Assembly (NCBI RefSeq): GCF_018889955.1
Contig: NZ_CP076545.1
Coordinates: 1,656,219-1,720,218 of the forward strand
Origin: Collinsella sp. zg1085
GTDB taxonomy: Bacteria > Actinomycetota > Coriobacteriia > Coriobacteriales > Coriobacteriaceae
Length of the DNA: 64,000 nt
Direction: 5' to 3'
Shown: positions 34,401-41,582 of the stretch, one piece after another
Numbering within the stretch: position 1 is the stretch's first letter
How the letters are laid out: every line of letters starts with the position of its first letter
Position numbers and translations under genes: made by a program
Notes under the pieces: model-generated
Database searches by the model: none
What the model was told of the DNA's origin: nothing
What the model saw: the letters and a program-made list of their open reading frames with translations, nothing else

Positions 34401-36834
34401 TAACCATAAATTTTTCTTCATCCATAATAGATGGCGAGAAATACAGCTCCCAGAATGCCGTACCACGCATGGCGTTGTCCATCAAGAACTCGCGGAACAC
34501 ATCTGTTGTTGCCTGAGAGTTATCGGATACACCATAAATTGGGTCGTGGTTGTAGATGTTCTTCAGAGGGAACTGAATTTGATTGCGCTTATAGAGGTTG
34601 TAATACACATGGTCACGATAATAAATCTTTTGCTGATGACGCGCTGCTCCAGCGTTGGCCGCCTGACCAGTATCGCCAGAATCCTGAACCCAAATGCTGT
34701 TTACCCACTGAAGCATCCACGGCGAAGGATTGATGTAACACGTTGCGTTAATCCACAAATCCTTGCCCTCAGCGGCACGCGCTGAGCGGAAGTTTTCCAT
34801 TAAGTCAGTCCACGCCTCCCACATATCGGAAGTGAAGTACATGTTGTTATCTCCACCAACCATGTGGTTGTTATTGGGCTCAGTGCTAGGACGCAGTGCA
34901 AAGCCGTCCCATTTCCAATAGTCAATATCAAAACGCTTTTGATAATCAATAAAACGCTTTTCAAAATTCTTGATATAGGTACGCGAACCCGTATCAATTG
35001 CCTTCCATTGAGCATTAGTTACGTGAGCCGTGCCCTTTGAGGCAAGAAAATCAGCAAATCCGCTAAAGTAGTTGTAGCCACCTTGCGGACCCACCCACAT
35101 ACCAAAGGAGCTCTGCAGTTTATGCGCTAGTGATGTAGAGGTATAAAGCTCATTGGGGAATTTAGCATTAAACTCCCAGAAACCTGTTTTGTTGTGCGTT
35201 GTGCCTGCAGAAGAAGACGGGGCCACATTGTTAAGCTCGTTGTAATAGTTATTCCAACCATCATCAACAACATAGGAGTCAAGCGGCTTAACGCCATTTT
35301 CTGCAAGACCTTTTTCTGTTCCCAAGAATGACCGAGCAACACTCGCGTCGTCAATATCCATCATATTGTCGTACCACGAGTTGTATTGCATGCGGAACTT
35401 AGACGGTGTTGCAATATCGTTGATATAAGAGAAGAAGTCGGTTTGCACGACTGAAGTATCAATGCCTTGCGCAGCACCGACAACGTTTTTCCATGTATAG
35501 AAGGTTCTGCCGTCTGCACCTACGTCTTGCTTATCCTCTGCCATTTTTGCAATAGTCTTACCAGAGTAATAGCGCATTTGCATGGCATTACCCTTAATGT
35601 CTGAATCGGCTGCAGGGAACTCAGAACCAAAGAACATGCCATTTGCATAGATGGGCTGACCAAGCATAAGCTCATGTTTGCCAATCCACATAGAAGAAAC
35701 CTCAGATAGGTCAGGGATACTCCAGACTCCTTCGGCATCAGTGGGGAGCTCAAACCGGTCAAGGTCGATAAAGTCAATTGCGCGCGCAGAAGGGTCGCTT
35801 GCTGTCACCTCAAGATGCGTGTTCATATAATGAGCGCCGTCTTCCATGGTGGTCACGTGGGCCAGTGTATAGGTGACACCAGCAAACTCAATGGGTCTAA
35901 ACTCAGCACGAATGCTGTTATCATCCTCATCGATAGTTACACGCTCAAGGTGCAAATCTGATGCTTTAATCTGTGAATTGGGCGGCATTGCCTGTGTACC
36001 CTGATCGGCAAAGAGGTTAATCTCAGAACCGGTAAACTCTTGTGTAGAGCCTAGTGCATCTGAAAGTTGTTCAATTTTGACGTAGCGCGTTTGATATACC
36101 TGGTCAAACTTTCCATACACTACATCGCCTACATTAAATTTGTCACCAACCTTATGCAGGTTATGGTCTGCGCGCGTAAACTCACCTGACCCCGCAGCAC
36201 GCCATGCAGAACCATCATCACTTACATAGAGCTTATAGGCACCCATAGTGCCGTTGGTTCCATATTGTTCAAAGTCATAGCCCGGACGCTTGAGGTAGGA
36301 GAAAGCACCAACTGATTTAACCGACCCCATATCAATTACAAGCGAGATGGGGTAACCATTTTTTTGCCAGTCATCGATATGTGTGTCTGGATTATCGTCA
36401 AAAAGCTTAGCAACCTCAGCTGCAGGGAAGGCTGTGCCACCGCTTGTGGTCAAACTTGCCTGCCAGCCTGTTCTATCAATCTTTTGTGTTGGATTACTTT
36501 GCTCTGTGCCACCTTCTAGCCCCGTTTTATCAAAACCAAGCACAAAATCTTGAGAACCGGGCTGCGGCACCAAGGTCTTGTTGATGCGTTTATTAACAAT
36601 CTCGGTTGTTTTCCAGCTACCATCTGCTTTTGAGTATGTACGCGAGAGATATTCATTGCCAATGGTAACCGTTTGTTCTGTTGCAGCAATCTCTACTGCA
36701 CCGCCACCGTGGTCGGTGGTTGCAAATGCAGTGTTTGTGCCAAACAGTCCAAGACCTAGAGACAACGCCACTGCAAAAACATGAGCAGAGCGCGAAATGG
36801 TATTTCTGAACGCTTTAAAAGACCCATGCGTCAT
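31432..36834 (-). CDS. Sortase-anchored GH36-like alpha-galactosidase/alpha-N-acetylgalactosaminidase
   Basis: This 1800-residue surface glycosidase starts at 36834, with GAGGGGG in front; the frame extends further upstream without a site. After a signal peptide (HVFAVALSLGLGLFGTNTAFA) comes a beta-sandwich region with an inserted F5/8-C-like module (about 110-275). The barrel has SYVVDDGWNNYY (Asp524/525) and FDIDYWKWDGF, whose Asp643 corresponds to the clan GH-D nucleophile, then IWVQDSGDTGQ with a possible acid/base Asp. The pattern resembles clostridial AagA-type alpha-N-acetylgalactosaminidases. A LamG-like module, a second F5/8-C module (TATASSEQTSTAGTG), FIVAR, an InlB-like repeat and a Thr-Gly-Asn linker end in LPGTG-helix-RRGVARH. 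The exact sugar specificity is inference. Confidence 0.88.
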   Translation of the reverse strand: MTHGSFKAFRNTISRSAHVFAVALSLGLGLFGTNTAFATTDHGGGAVEIAATEQTVTIGNEYLSRTYSKADGSWKTTEIVNKRINKTLVPQPGSQDFVLGFDKTGLEGGTEQSNPTQKIDRTGWQASLTTSGGTAFPAAEVAKLFDDNPDTHIDDWQKNGYPISLVIDMGSVKSVGAFSYLKRPGYDFEQYGTNGTMGAYKLYVSDDGSAWRAAGSGEFTRADHNLHKVGDKFNVGDVVYGKFDQVYQTRYVKIEQLSDALGSTQEFTGSEINLFADQGTQAMPPNSQIKASDLHLERVTIDEDDNSIRAEFRPIEFAGVTYTLAHVTTMEDGAHYMNTHLEVTASDPSARAIDFIDLDRFELPTDAEGVWSIPDLSEVSSMWIGKHELMLGQPIYANGMFFGSEFPAADSDIKGNAMQMRYYSGKTIAKMAEDKQDVGADGRTFYTWKNVVGAAQGIDTSVVQTDFFSYINDIATPSKFRMQYNSWYDNMMDIDDASVARSFLGTEKGLAENGVKPLDSYVVDDGWNNYYNELNNVAPSSSAGTTHNKTGFWEFNAKFPNELYTSTSLAHKLQSSFGMWVGPQGGYNYFSGFADFLASKGTAHVTNAQWKAIDTGSRTYIKNFEKRFIDYQKRFDIDYWKWDGFALRPSTEPNNNHMVGGDNNMYFTSDMWEAWTDLMENFRSARAAEGKDLWINATCYINPSPWMLQWVNSIWVQDSGDTGQAANAGAARHQQKIYYRDHVYYNLYKRNQIQFPLKNIYNHDPIYGVSDNSQATTDVFREFLMDNAMRGTAFWELYFSPSIMDEEKFMVTADVLAWAEQNFDVLQHAKLFAADNAFAGNITDAVNGVYGFSAWTANKGIVSFVNPTATEQTYQFSLSDAMGVPRSVRNLAATQVFPYTTDAAGQAVSYGDTISVTLPAHSSKIFQYGETDTTKPEIQSVKQVSDTAVRVRFNTRMNDSVSFTVDGQAVAARLLADYRTFELTVDANKVGKQLSATHIKTAWGVAGDDATLEVATAKDISTVTSAADIQGTPFSEFAVTGTEAKMLRAEKKSVAIAEKGIVGTGDFSVRAAIATSSKSATILEQGDDWSLAIDENGYIVFTVKGESVSSKHDETRVTALATGTFGTDEHVPTQTETTTLGVVADNKLHTVQAVREMNGMLKLYVDGELVNSAYRDGTRANLAGKPVTLGSEGLAGYVGGVHVSNSARYYDDAANQAHELNIGVAERALPTDGWTATASSEQTSTAGTGGDGAAADTVDGNDATYWHSAYSGPHAQTSGVHWLKLDFGKETSFDNLVYTARSGLGNGTWQTVKIVGIAADGSETVIKDTADVTLEGREARFAFDSTQNFRAVRFEVTGKGGHASGAEIAATRNVAPTHPLESVAELMTSTRELAVGVEASAYTSDSYETFANVVHAIEALNPFNPAHEAEVAGLRAQLTRAHASLVAAPKPVVKHTVSFIADNVVVVTQEIADGEQATPVDAPAKDGWTFQYWGRAVESTPALRSMRRADTTTPVADAFVRYDFATPVHGNLRLTAVYTENEQPQPLQPGEAGNTGTGESAGENETPPTTGGSTGAGEGTNENENNPTAPGGNTGTGEGAGAQPDPHTGNADNGSGSTDAPSAGDNTGTGSSAGTENNSGGVADAGNTGNTGNTGDTGNSSNAGNTGNIGNAGNAGTAGNTGNIGSTGNTEHISSNPGTENGSGGAAHTENAGGVTTTKPAESKPGAEHTNPSKSQDEQPSKKQNQKDNNNKQHKDDKKGSKKQLPGTGDATLALIGASLAGAIAILSVAVALRRGVARH

Positions 36835-36916
36835 ATGTTCCCCCTCAAAACGGACAAAAAGACAAGCTAAATGTAAGGGGGAACTGGTTGTAACCAATCG
36901 TCTCTGGTGTGGAATT

Positions 36917-36949
36917 TGGTGAACGGTTGTCTTTGGTCGGTAAACGGTT
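36917..36949. promoter_or_regulatory. Two operator-like repeats upstream of GH36-like gene
   Basis: GGTGAACGGTT (36918-36928) and GGTAAACGGTT (36939-36949) lie 21 bases apart, i.e. on the same helical face. They are preceded by the same CGGTAAACGGT core seen upstream of GH20 and, inverted, upstream of the S8 protease. A GAACGGTT word also occurs near 37190. The palindrome AAACCGGTTT lies near 36968. Confidence 0.55.
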
Positions 36950-37269
36950 CAAGCTGGTTTTGGTTTTAGAAACCGGTTTGTTGAACAACATACCAATTAT
37001 GGCGGTGTGCGTTGCATGATTTGCGCTTGAATTGGGCACCGGATGTTTGAGTAATGTATTGAGTGGTTCATCTTGTGGTGCTGTACTTTTTATTGATGTA
37101 CGTCGTACTGCTATGCGTTGCACTGTTGCGCATTGTACTGCTATGCCTACATCCCTGACCTAAACCTAGGCGTATAGCTTATTTGTAGCGAACGGTTTTA
37201 CCACCTTATCCCACACTCGATACTAAAGATAACAAGCACGGCTCGTGTCTTTTCTCTCCTGAGTAAAAT
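36950..37269. other. Non-coding stretch with a short direct repeat
   Basis: No gene is supported here. GTACTGCTATGC occurs at 37105-37116 and again at 37135-37146 (30-base period), with related TGCGTTGCACTGTTGCGC between them. Meaning unknown. Confidence 0.5.
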
Positions 37270-37309
37270 TTCTCAGTGTACTGAGTAAATTTACTCAGTA
37301 CACTGAGAA
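37270..37309. repeat. Perfect 40-bp palindrome upstream of the DUF4143 ATPase
   Basis: The left arm TTCTCAGTGTACTGAGTAAA is followed immediately by its exact complement, giving a 40-base palindrome without a spacer, 35 bases before the ATG. Each arm nests a smaller quasi-palindrome, CTCAGTGTACTGAG, and the centre is CTGAGTAAATTTACTCAG. A partial extra copy (GAGTAAAATTTCTC) abuts its left side. It is AT-rich enough to be an operator and could also extrude as a cruciform or form an mRNA leader hairpin. Confidence 0.9.
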
Positions 37310-37344
37310 TAGCAGGTAGATACACTCTAATCTCAAGGAGAGCT

Positions 37345-38541
37345 ATGTTTGAGCGCAAGCAAGTGGCAACCCTCGTTGAACGTATGCAAGAAACAACTAA
37401 TCCTCTTATACAGGTGGTAGTTGGTCCGAGACAAACAGGAAAAAGCACCATGCTGTCGCAAGCATTGGCAAAGCTTGATGGTATTCATCACGTGGTTAGC
37501 GCCGATGACCCTATTGAGCCATCAGCCAACTGGTTGCAGCTTGAATGGCAGCAGGCGCGAAATATGACCAACAACGGACAACAACCTGTTCTGCTTGTTA
37601 TTGATGAAATTCAGAAAGTTCCTCACTGGCCAAATACCATTAAAGCGCTTTGGGATGCCGACCGCAGAAGCAATGCGCCGCTTAAAGTTTTCTTGAGTGG
37701 GTCATCTTCATTGCTGCTGCATAAAGGACTTGAAGATTCCTTAATGGGAAGGTTTGAGCTTATTCGTTCGCCGCATTGGTCGCTTCAAGAAACGCGTGAG
37801 GCGTTTGGTTATACGCTTGACGATTATCTATATTTTGGCGGCTATCCTGGTGCCGCTCGTTTTTCGCATGATGTCCAGCGTTGGGCTGCCTATATGCGTG
37901 ATGCGGTTATTGAGCCAAGCATTTCTCAGGATGTTCTTGCAATGGAGGATATACGAAAACCTGCCTTGATGCGCGCGTTGTTTCGGCTGGCAGCAGCTTA
38001 TTCTGGTCAGGAGCTCTCCTTCAATAAAATGCTTGGACAGTTGCAAGATGCGGGCAACACGGTAACGGTAGCGCACTATCTTGAGCTGCTACAAAAAGCA
38101 GGCATGATTGCCGCACTTCCAAAATATGCGTTACAAGAACTTGGCCGACGTCGAAGCAGCCCCCGCCTGATGGTCTTTGACACATCGTTGATGACAGCGC
38201 TATCAGAAAAGAGCAGAGAACGCTTGCTTGGCGAGCCTGATTTGCGTGGGCATATTGTTGAATCTGCTGTTGGTGCTTTTTTGCTTGCACAAAGCAGCGC
38301 CGAGGGCTTTGATGTTGGCTGGTGGCGTGAGGCGCATGACGAGGTTGACTTTGTTTTGCAAAAAGGAAGCGCTATTACGGCGATTGAGGTAAAAAGCGGT
38401 AAAGAGTCTAGCCAAAGCGGCATGGCGGCTTTTTTACAAAAAAACCCCCAAGCAAAACGCATTATTGTAGGCGGTAGCTCATCGGGCGCATGTAGCATTG
38501 AGGAATTTTTGCTTGGCAATATAGAACTGTTTTATAGCTAG
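37345..38541 (+). CDS. AAA-family ATPase with DUF4143 domain
   Basis: This 398-residue protein is of the common archaeal/bacterial AAA_14-DUF4143 type. Walker A is VVVGPRQTGKST (residues 26-37) and Walker B is PVLLVIDEIQKV, followed by sensor FLSGSSSLLL. The C-terminal DUF4143 region has LRGHIVESAVGAFLL and the nuclease-like DFVLQKGSAITAIEVKSGK, which resembles a PD-(D/E)XK core (D...ExK). The biological role of the family is unsettled; several members lie in variable or selfish loci. A strong AAGGAG site precedes the ATG. The 40-bp palindrome directly upstream suggests tight, perhaps self-directed, regulation. It is a single-gene unit. Confidence 0.88.
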   Translation: MFERKQVATLVERMQETTNPLIQVVVGPRQTGKSTMLSQALAKLDGIHHVVSADDPIEPSANWLQLEWQQARNMTNNGQQPVLLVIDEIQKVPHWPNTIKALWDADRRSNAPLKVFLSGSSSLLLHKGLEDSLMGRFELIRSPHWSLQETREAFGYTLDDYLYFGGYPGAARFSHDVQRWAAYMRDAVIEPSISQDVLAMEDIRKPALMRALFRLAAAYSGQELSFNKMLGQLQDAGNTVTVAHYLELLQKAGMIAALPKYALQELGRRRSSPRLMVFDTSLMTALSEKSRERLLGEPDLRGHIVESAVGAFLLAQSSAEGFDVGWWREAHDEVDFVLQKGSAITAIEVKSGKESSQSGMAAFLQKNPQAKRIIVGGSSSGACSIEEFLLGNIELFYS

Positions 38542-38750
38542 GTTAATTATAGTGTTAGTTCAATATACAACATTATTTTCCACCTATATATCCCTCCCCA
38601 AGCCTATTGTTCTTCACCCTTGATATATGCTTCATTTTTCATTCTACAGTTTTATGTAGAAATCGTGAAGTGACGTCTAATTATAATCCGAAACTCATTG
38701 GCTTAAAGAAGCTTAGTAAAGTAGTTTCAAGTTATTTTAAGGGGTGCAAA

Positions 38751-39935
38751 ATGAAGTGCATTCGTTGTTGTATATCAGCCATTGCTCTAGCCTTAATAAT
38801 TCCTCTGCCATGCTACGCTCTGGAAATTGTATCGGCAGACACGCTTCCAGCAGAAGAACGGGTTGATGGCTATATAGAAGGGCTACCTGAAGATATAAGC
38901 TCTTATTCAATAAAAAAATGCATAAACACACCGAAAGCATTGCTTCCCTTATGTACGACATTTACCCATCCTGAACAAGTTATAAAAGAGCTCCAAGATA
39001 ATAAAGCTGCTCAGACAATTGCAGGCATTTATAAGCTTGATGAACTCTCTTTACATAACTGGGAAAGCTATTTTGAAAAATACTATGAACTTCTTGATAG
39101 CCCTCAAAAACCAGATTGGTTTCAAGAGACTAATGAAAACGTTCGTCAGTTTCGCCTTGCTTGTTACATCTTCGATAATGAAAACCAAAATGAAGAAATT
39201 AGTTCATTCGCTTCAACTATAGATGAAGACCATTTTATGAACTCAGACACTCTGGAAATATTAAAAGTCCTCCTACCCTCACAGACATACAATAAGCTTG
39301 AAACAGCCTATGAACTATCCAATTTAAGCGATTTCACATTCTATTCTGCGCGTTTCTTTGACATTGATAAAGCAAATGAATACGCCTTTAAGTATGCAGA
39401 ACAACCCAACAGAAACTACGCCTATTTTGGCAATGGAAGAGGAGGCGATTGCACAAATTTTGCGTCTCAGATACTTGAAGCCGGAGGTGAGCCTCAACAT
39501 TTTGCTGGGGTAGATATTGACCTGATAAAAAGACAAATACTGGGTGAAACTGATGAAAACGATAACGGTAAAGACCTGTTGATGGGTTGGTGGCATGTCT
39601 CCCTTATAGGTATTCATAAACATTCCCGCAGTTGGACGCTCGCTGATAGATTTATGAAGCATTTCGGTGTTTGGAAACCATATGGAACAAATCACACAAA
39701 GTTCTCTTTTGAAGTACGGAGTGGTGATTTTATTGGACTCGATGAGAATAGAGATGGCGTTTGGGAACATGTTGGCTACGTGATAGTTCCTGGAAATGGA
39801 ATCATCATGCCAGGTGGATATCGAGATTACTACGTTGCCCAACATAGTAGAGATTATCGTGCAAGTGTATCCAGTGAAATCAATACATGGGAGACCTACG
39901 ATGGAAAAGCATGGTATGGAATCGTTAGACGCTAG
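38751..39935 (+). CDS. Secreted protein with C-terminal Amidase_6-type domain
   Basis: This 394-residue protein starts at 38751 (AAGGGG seven bases upstream) with a signal peptide MKCIRCCISAIALALIIPLP-CYA. Residues 25-200 form an uncharacterised domain beginning LEIVSADTLPAEERVDGYIE. From about residue 203 the PF12671-like amidase domain starts: DKANEYAFKYA, YAYFGNGRGGDCTNFASQIL with the candidate catalytic Cys, and WEHVGYVIV with the candidate His. Such domains are papain/NlpC-like and usually cleave peptide or amide bonds, possibly in cell wall. The N-terminal domain is duplicated in the protein encoded at 40416. The next gene starts inside its 3' end, so the three genes form a tight operon. 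Confidence 0.8.
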   Translation: MKCIRCCISAIALALIIPLPCYALEIVSADTLPAEERVDGYIEGLPEDISSYSIKKCINTPKALLPLCTTFTHPEQVIKELQDNKAAQTIAGIYKLDELSLHNWESYFEKYYELLDSPQKPDWFQETNENVRQFRLACYIFDNENQNEEISSFASTIDEDHFMNSDTLEILKVLLPSQTYNKLETAYELSNLSDFTFYSARFFDIDKANEYAFKYAEQPNRNYAYFGNGRGGDCTNFASQILEAGGEPQHFAGVDIDLIKRQILGETDENDNGKDLLMGWWHVSLIGIHKHSRSWTLADRFMKHFGVWKPYGTNHTKFSFEVRSGDFIGLDENRDGVWEHVGYVIVPGNGIIMPGGYRDYYVAQHSRDYRASVSSEINTWETYDGKAWYGIVRR

Positions 39936-40419
39936 ACAAATTAATACGGACGCTCCAGCACTTTGCCTCATAGCGAGCCTTCTGTTTATTTTAACTATCT
40001 TTATCCGCAGTTTTTTTGAGTTTTACAACGAGGCTTTTATACACTACCGTGCCACCTTCTCACCCACATATCCAACGGGCATAGAGCTCCTTATTTTGCT
40101 TGGCTATCCTGCTGCATTCTTATTTGTAACCTGGAAAGTAACACTCCCGGTACGAAGACTTTTGATACAGCTTATTACGATAGGTGCTATGTTTTTTTAT
40201 GATACCAGTGACCTTATATTTAATTGGAGGCCAGCAGAATTTAGTGCATTTATTTCTTTTGCCATAAACCAACTCGACAGTTATACAAAACCAGCGTTTT
40301 GGTGGGTCTGTGGTATAGAGTTTGTGATTGTTGCGCTATGTATTGCTATGTTTTTTAAGGCATGGCGTAAGCAAGGTATCGATAAACCTATTGCTGATGT
40401 ATGGGAGCCGCAGCGATGA
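39901..40419 (+). CDS. Four-helix membrane protein of the amidase operon
   Basis: This 172-residue protein is predicted to cross the membrane about four times: LCLIASLLFILTIFIRSFF, IELLILLGYPAAFLFV, LIQLITIGAMFFY and FWWVCGIEFVIVALCIAMFF. I choose ATG 39901 because GGGAG lies eight bases before it, inside the amidase gene (35-base overlap); ATG 39916 is a possible alternative. Its stop overlaps the next start (ATGA). No family is recognised. Its position between two proteins that share a secreted domain suggests it helps export, inhibit or anchor them. Confidence 0.7.
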   Translation: MEKHGMESLDARQINTDAPALCLIASLLFILTIFIRSFFEFYNEAFIHYRATFSPTYPTGIELLILLGYPAAFLFVTWKVTLPVRRLLIQLITIGAMFFYDTSDLIFNWRPAEFSAFISFAINQLDSYTKPAFWWVCGIEFVIVALCIAMFFKAWRKQGIDKPIADVWEPQR

Positions 40420-41117
40420 AGGGTTCGTGTTGGATTCTCGCAACTCTTGCCTTTGCATCACTGATACCTCTACCAGCTCATGCACTTGAGATTATCTCAG
40501 CAGAAACGCTTCCTGTAGAAGATAGGATTGATGGTTGTATAGAAGGAATGCCTGAGTCAATTGGCTCTTTTTCAGTTAAAGAGTGTATTAATACATCCAA
40601 AGGGCAATTTGCTCTGTATCCAACGCTTGATCACCCTGAGAAAGTTTTTGAAGCATTAAAAGAAAACCGATGCGTCAAAACACTTAAAGAACTTTATGAC
40701 TTTGAAACAATCTCGAGCCATAACTGGAGAAACTACCAAAATAATATGTATGGGCTCCTAAATGGACCACATAAACAAAGTTGGCTAAACACTGAATCTG
40801 AAGAAAGTTTCAGGCAGCTCCGAAGCGCCCTCAGTGTTTATGAAAGTAATCTGCGAAACGCTGAAACAAAAGAACATGTATTACGACTTACCGAATATGC
40901 CATCAGCGATGCAGCGATAAATAAAGACTTACAAATGTATCTCCCTCAACCTTCTATTGAAAAGCTGGTAGCAACATATGGACTCGGAGCAGAGGGCGCT
41001 GTCAGTAAACCCGTTACCTTTATGGTTCTTCCTTTTTTCATTCTGCTTTCTCCATGGTTTTGCATAAGGTTGTATCGTCGGGCAAAGCGTGCGCGCAACT
41101 ATCAGCACTTTTCATAG
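40416..41117 (+). CDS. Membrane-anchored paralogue of the amidase N-terminal domain
   Basis: This 233-residue protein starts at 40416 (GGGAG upstream, four-base ATGA overlap with the previous gene). A signal peptide (MKGSCWILATLAFASLIPLP-AHA) is followed by LEIISAETLPVEDRIDGCIE, a clear paralogue of residues 25-195 of the amidase protein at 38751. Shared landmarks also include KECINTSKG, SHNWRNYQ and FRQLRSALSVYESN. Instead of the amidase domain it ends with one membrane helix, PVTFMVLPFFILLSPWFCIRL, and a basic cytoplasmic tail. A catalytic and a non-catalytic membrane-tethered copy in one operon suggests an enzyme with a cognate anchor, decoy or inhibitor. The domain itself is not recognised. 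Confidence 0.75.
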   Translation: MKGSCWILATLAFASLIPLPAHALEIISAETLPVEDRIDGCIEGMPESIGSFSVKECINTSKGQFALYPTLDHPEKVFEALKENRCVKTLKELYDFETISSHNWRNYQNNMYGLLNGPHKQSWLNTESEESFRQLRSALSVYESNLRNAETKEHVLRLTEYAISDAAINKDLQMYLPQPSIEKLVATYGLGAEGAVSKPVTFMVLPFFILLSPWFCIRLYRRAKRARNYQHFS

Positions 41118-41582
41118 CGCTAACAGTACGTTAAACAGTCAGGCTGCTTGCTAGCCCCTTTTTCCACGCGCGCACTAAAACTCACAAGCGTTACCTGTCT
41201 CATCTGTCTACCACGCCAACTTACTTGTTTTAGTTTGAAAGGTGAGGGCAAGCTGCTCAATCCAAAACCTTTTCAACGGCTGGGAAAGAAATTAGATAAA
41301 CAAAACTTGATTTCAAGCTGTGTGCGAATGTGTTTGTCTTTCTGATATGTATACAAAAGACCCCCTAATGCAACTACGATGATTTAGTTGAAATGATGTA
41401 GGCAAGCTATGAATGTGAGCCTCTGCTAACTCTCAATCACGCATGGACTGAGCTGCCTGAAAGTATATAGTCGAGAGTTTTGAATGAGTTTCAACATAGA
41501 TTTGAAGCAGATTTTGCGAGATTTATAGAAGACATCACAACGTATGCTCCCCCACCTACGCCATGCGCCGAAGGGAGCTTTG
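41118..41582 (+). other. Intergenic region with a possible coding relic
   Basis: From about 41372 to 41540 one plus-strand frame reads NYDDLVEMM-stop-ASYECEPLLTLNHAWTELPE, later HRFEADFARFIEDITTY, with stops at about 41399 and 41468. It looks like protein-coding sequence with two nonsense codons, but I do not recognise the family. The rest of the gap shows nothing. Confidence 0.35.
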
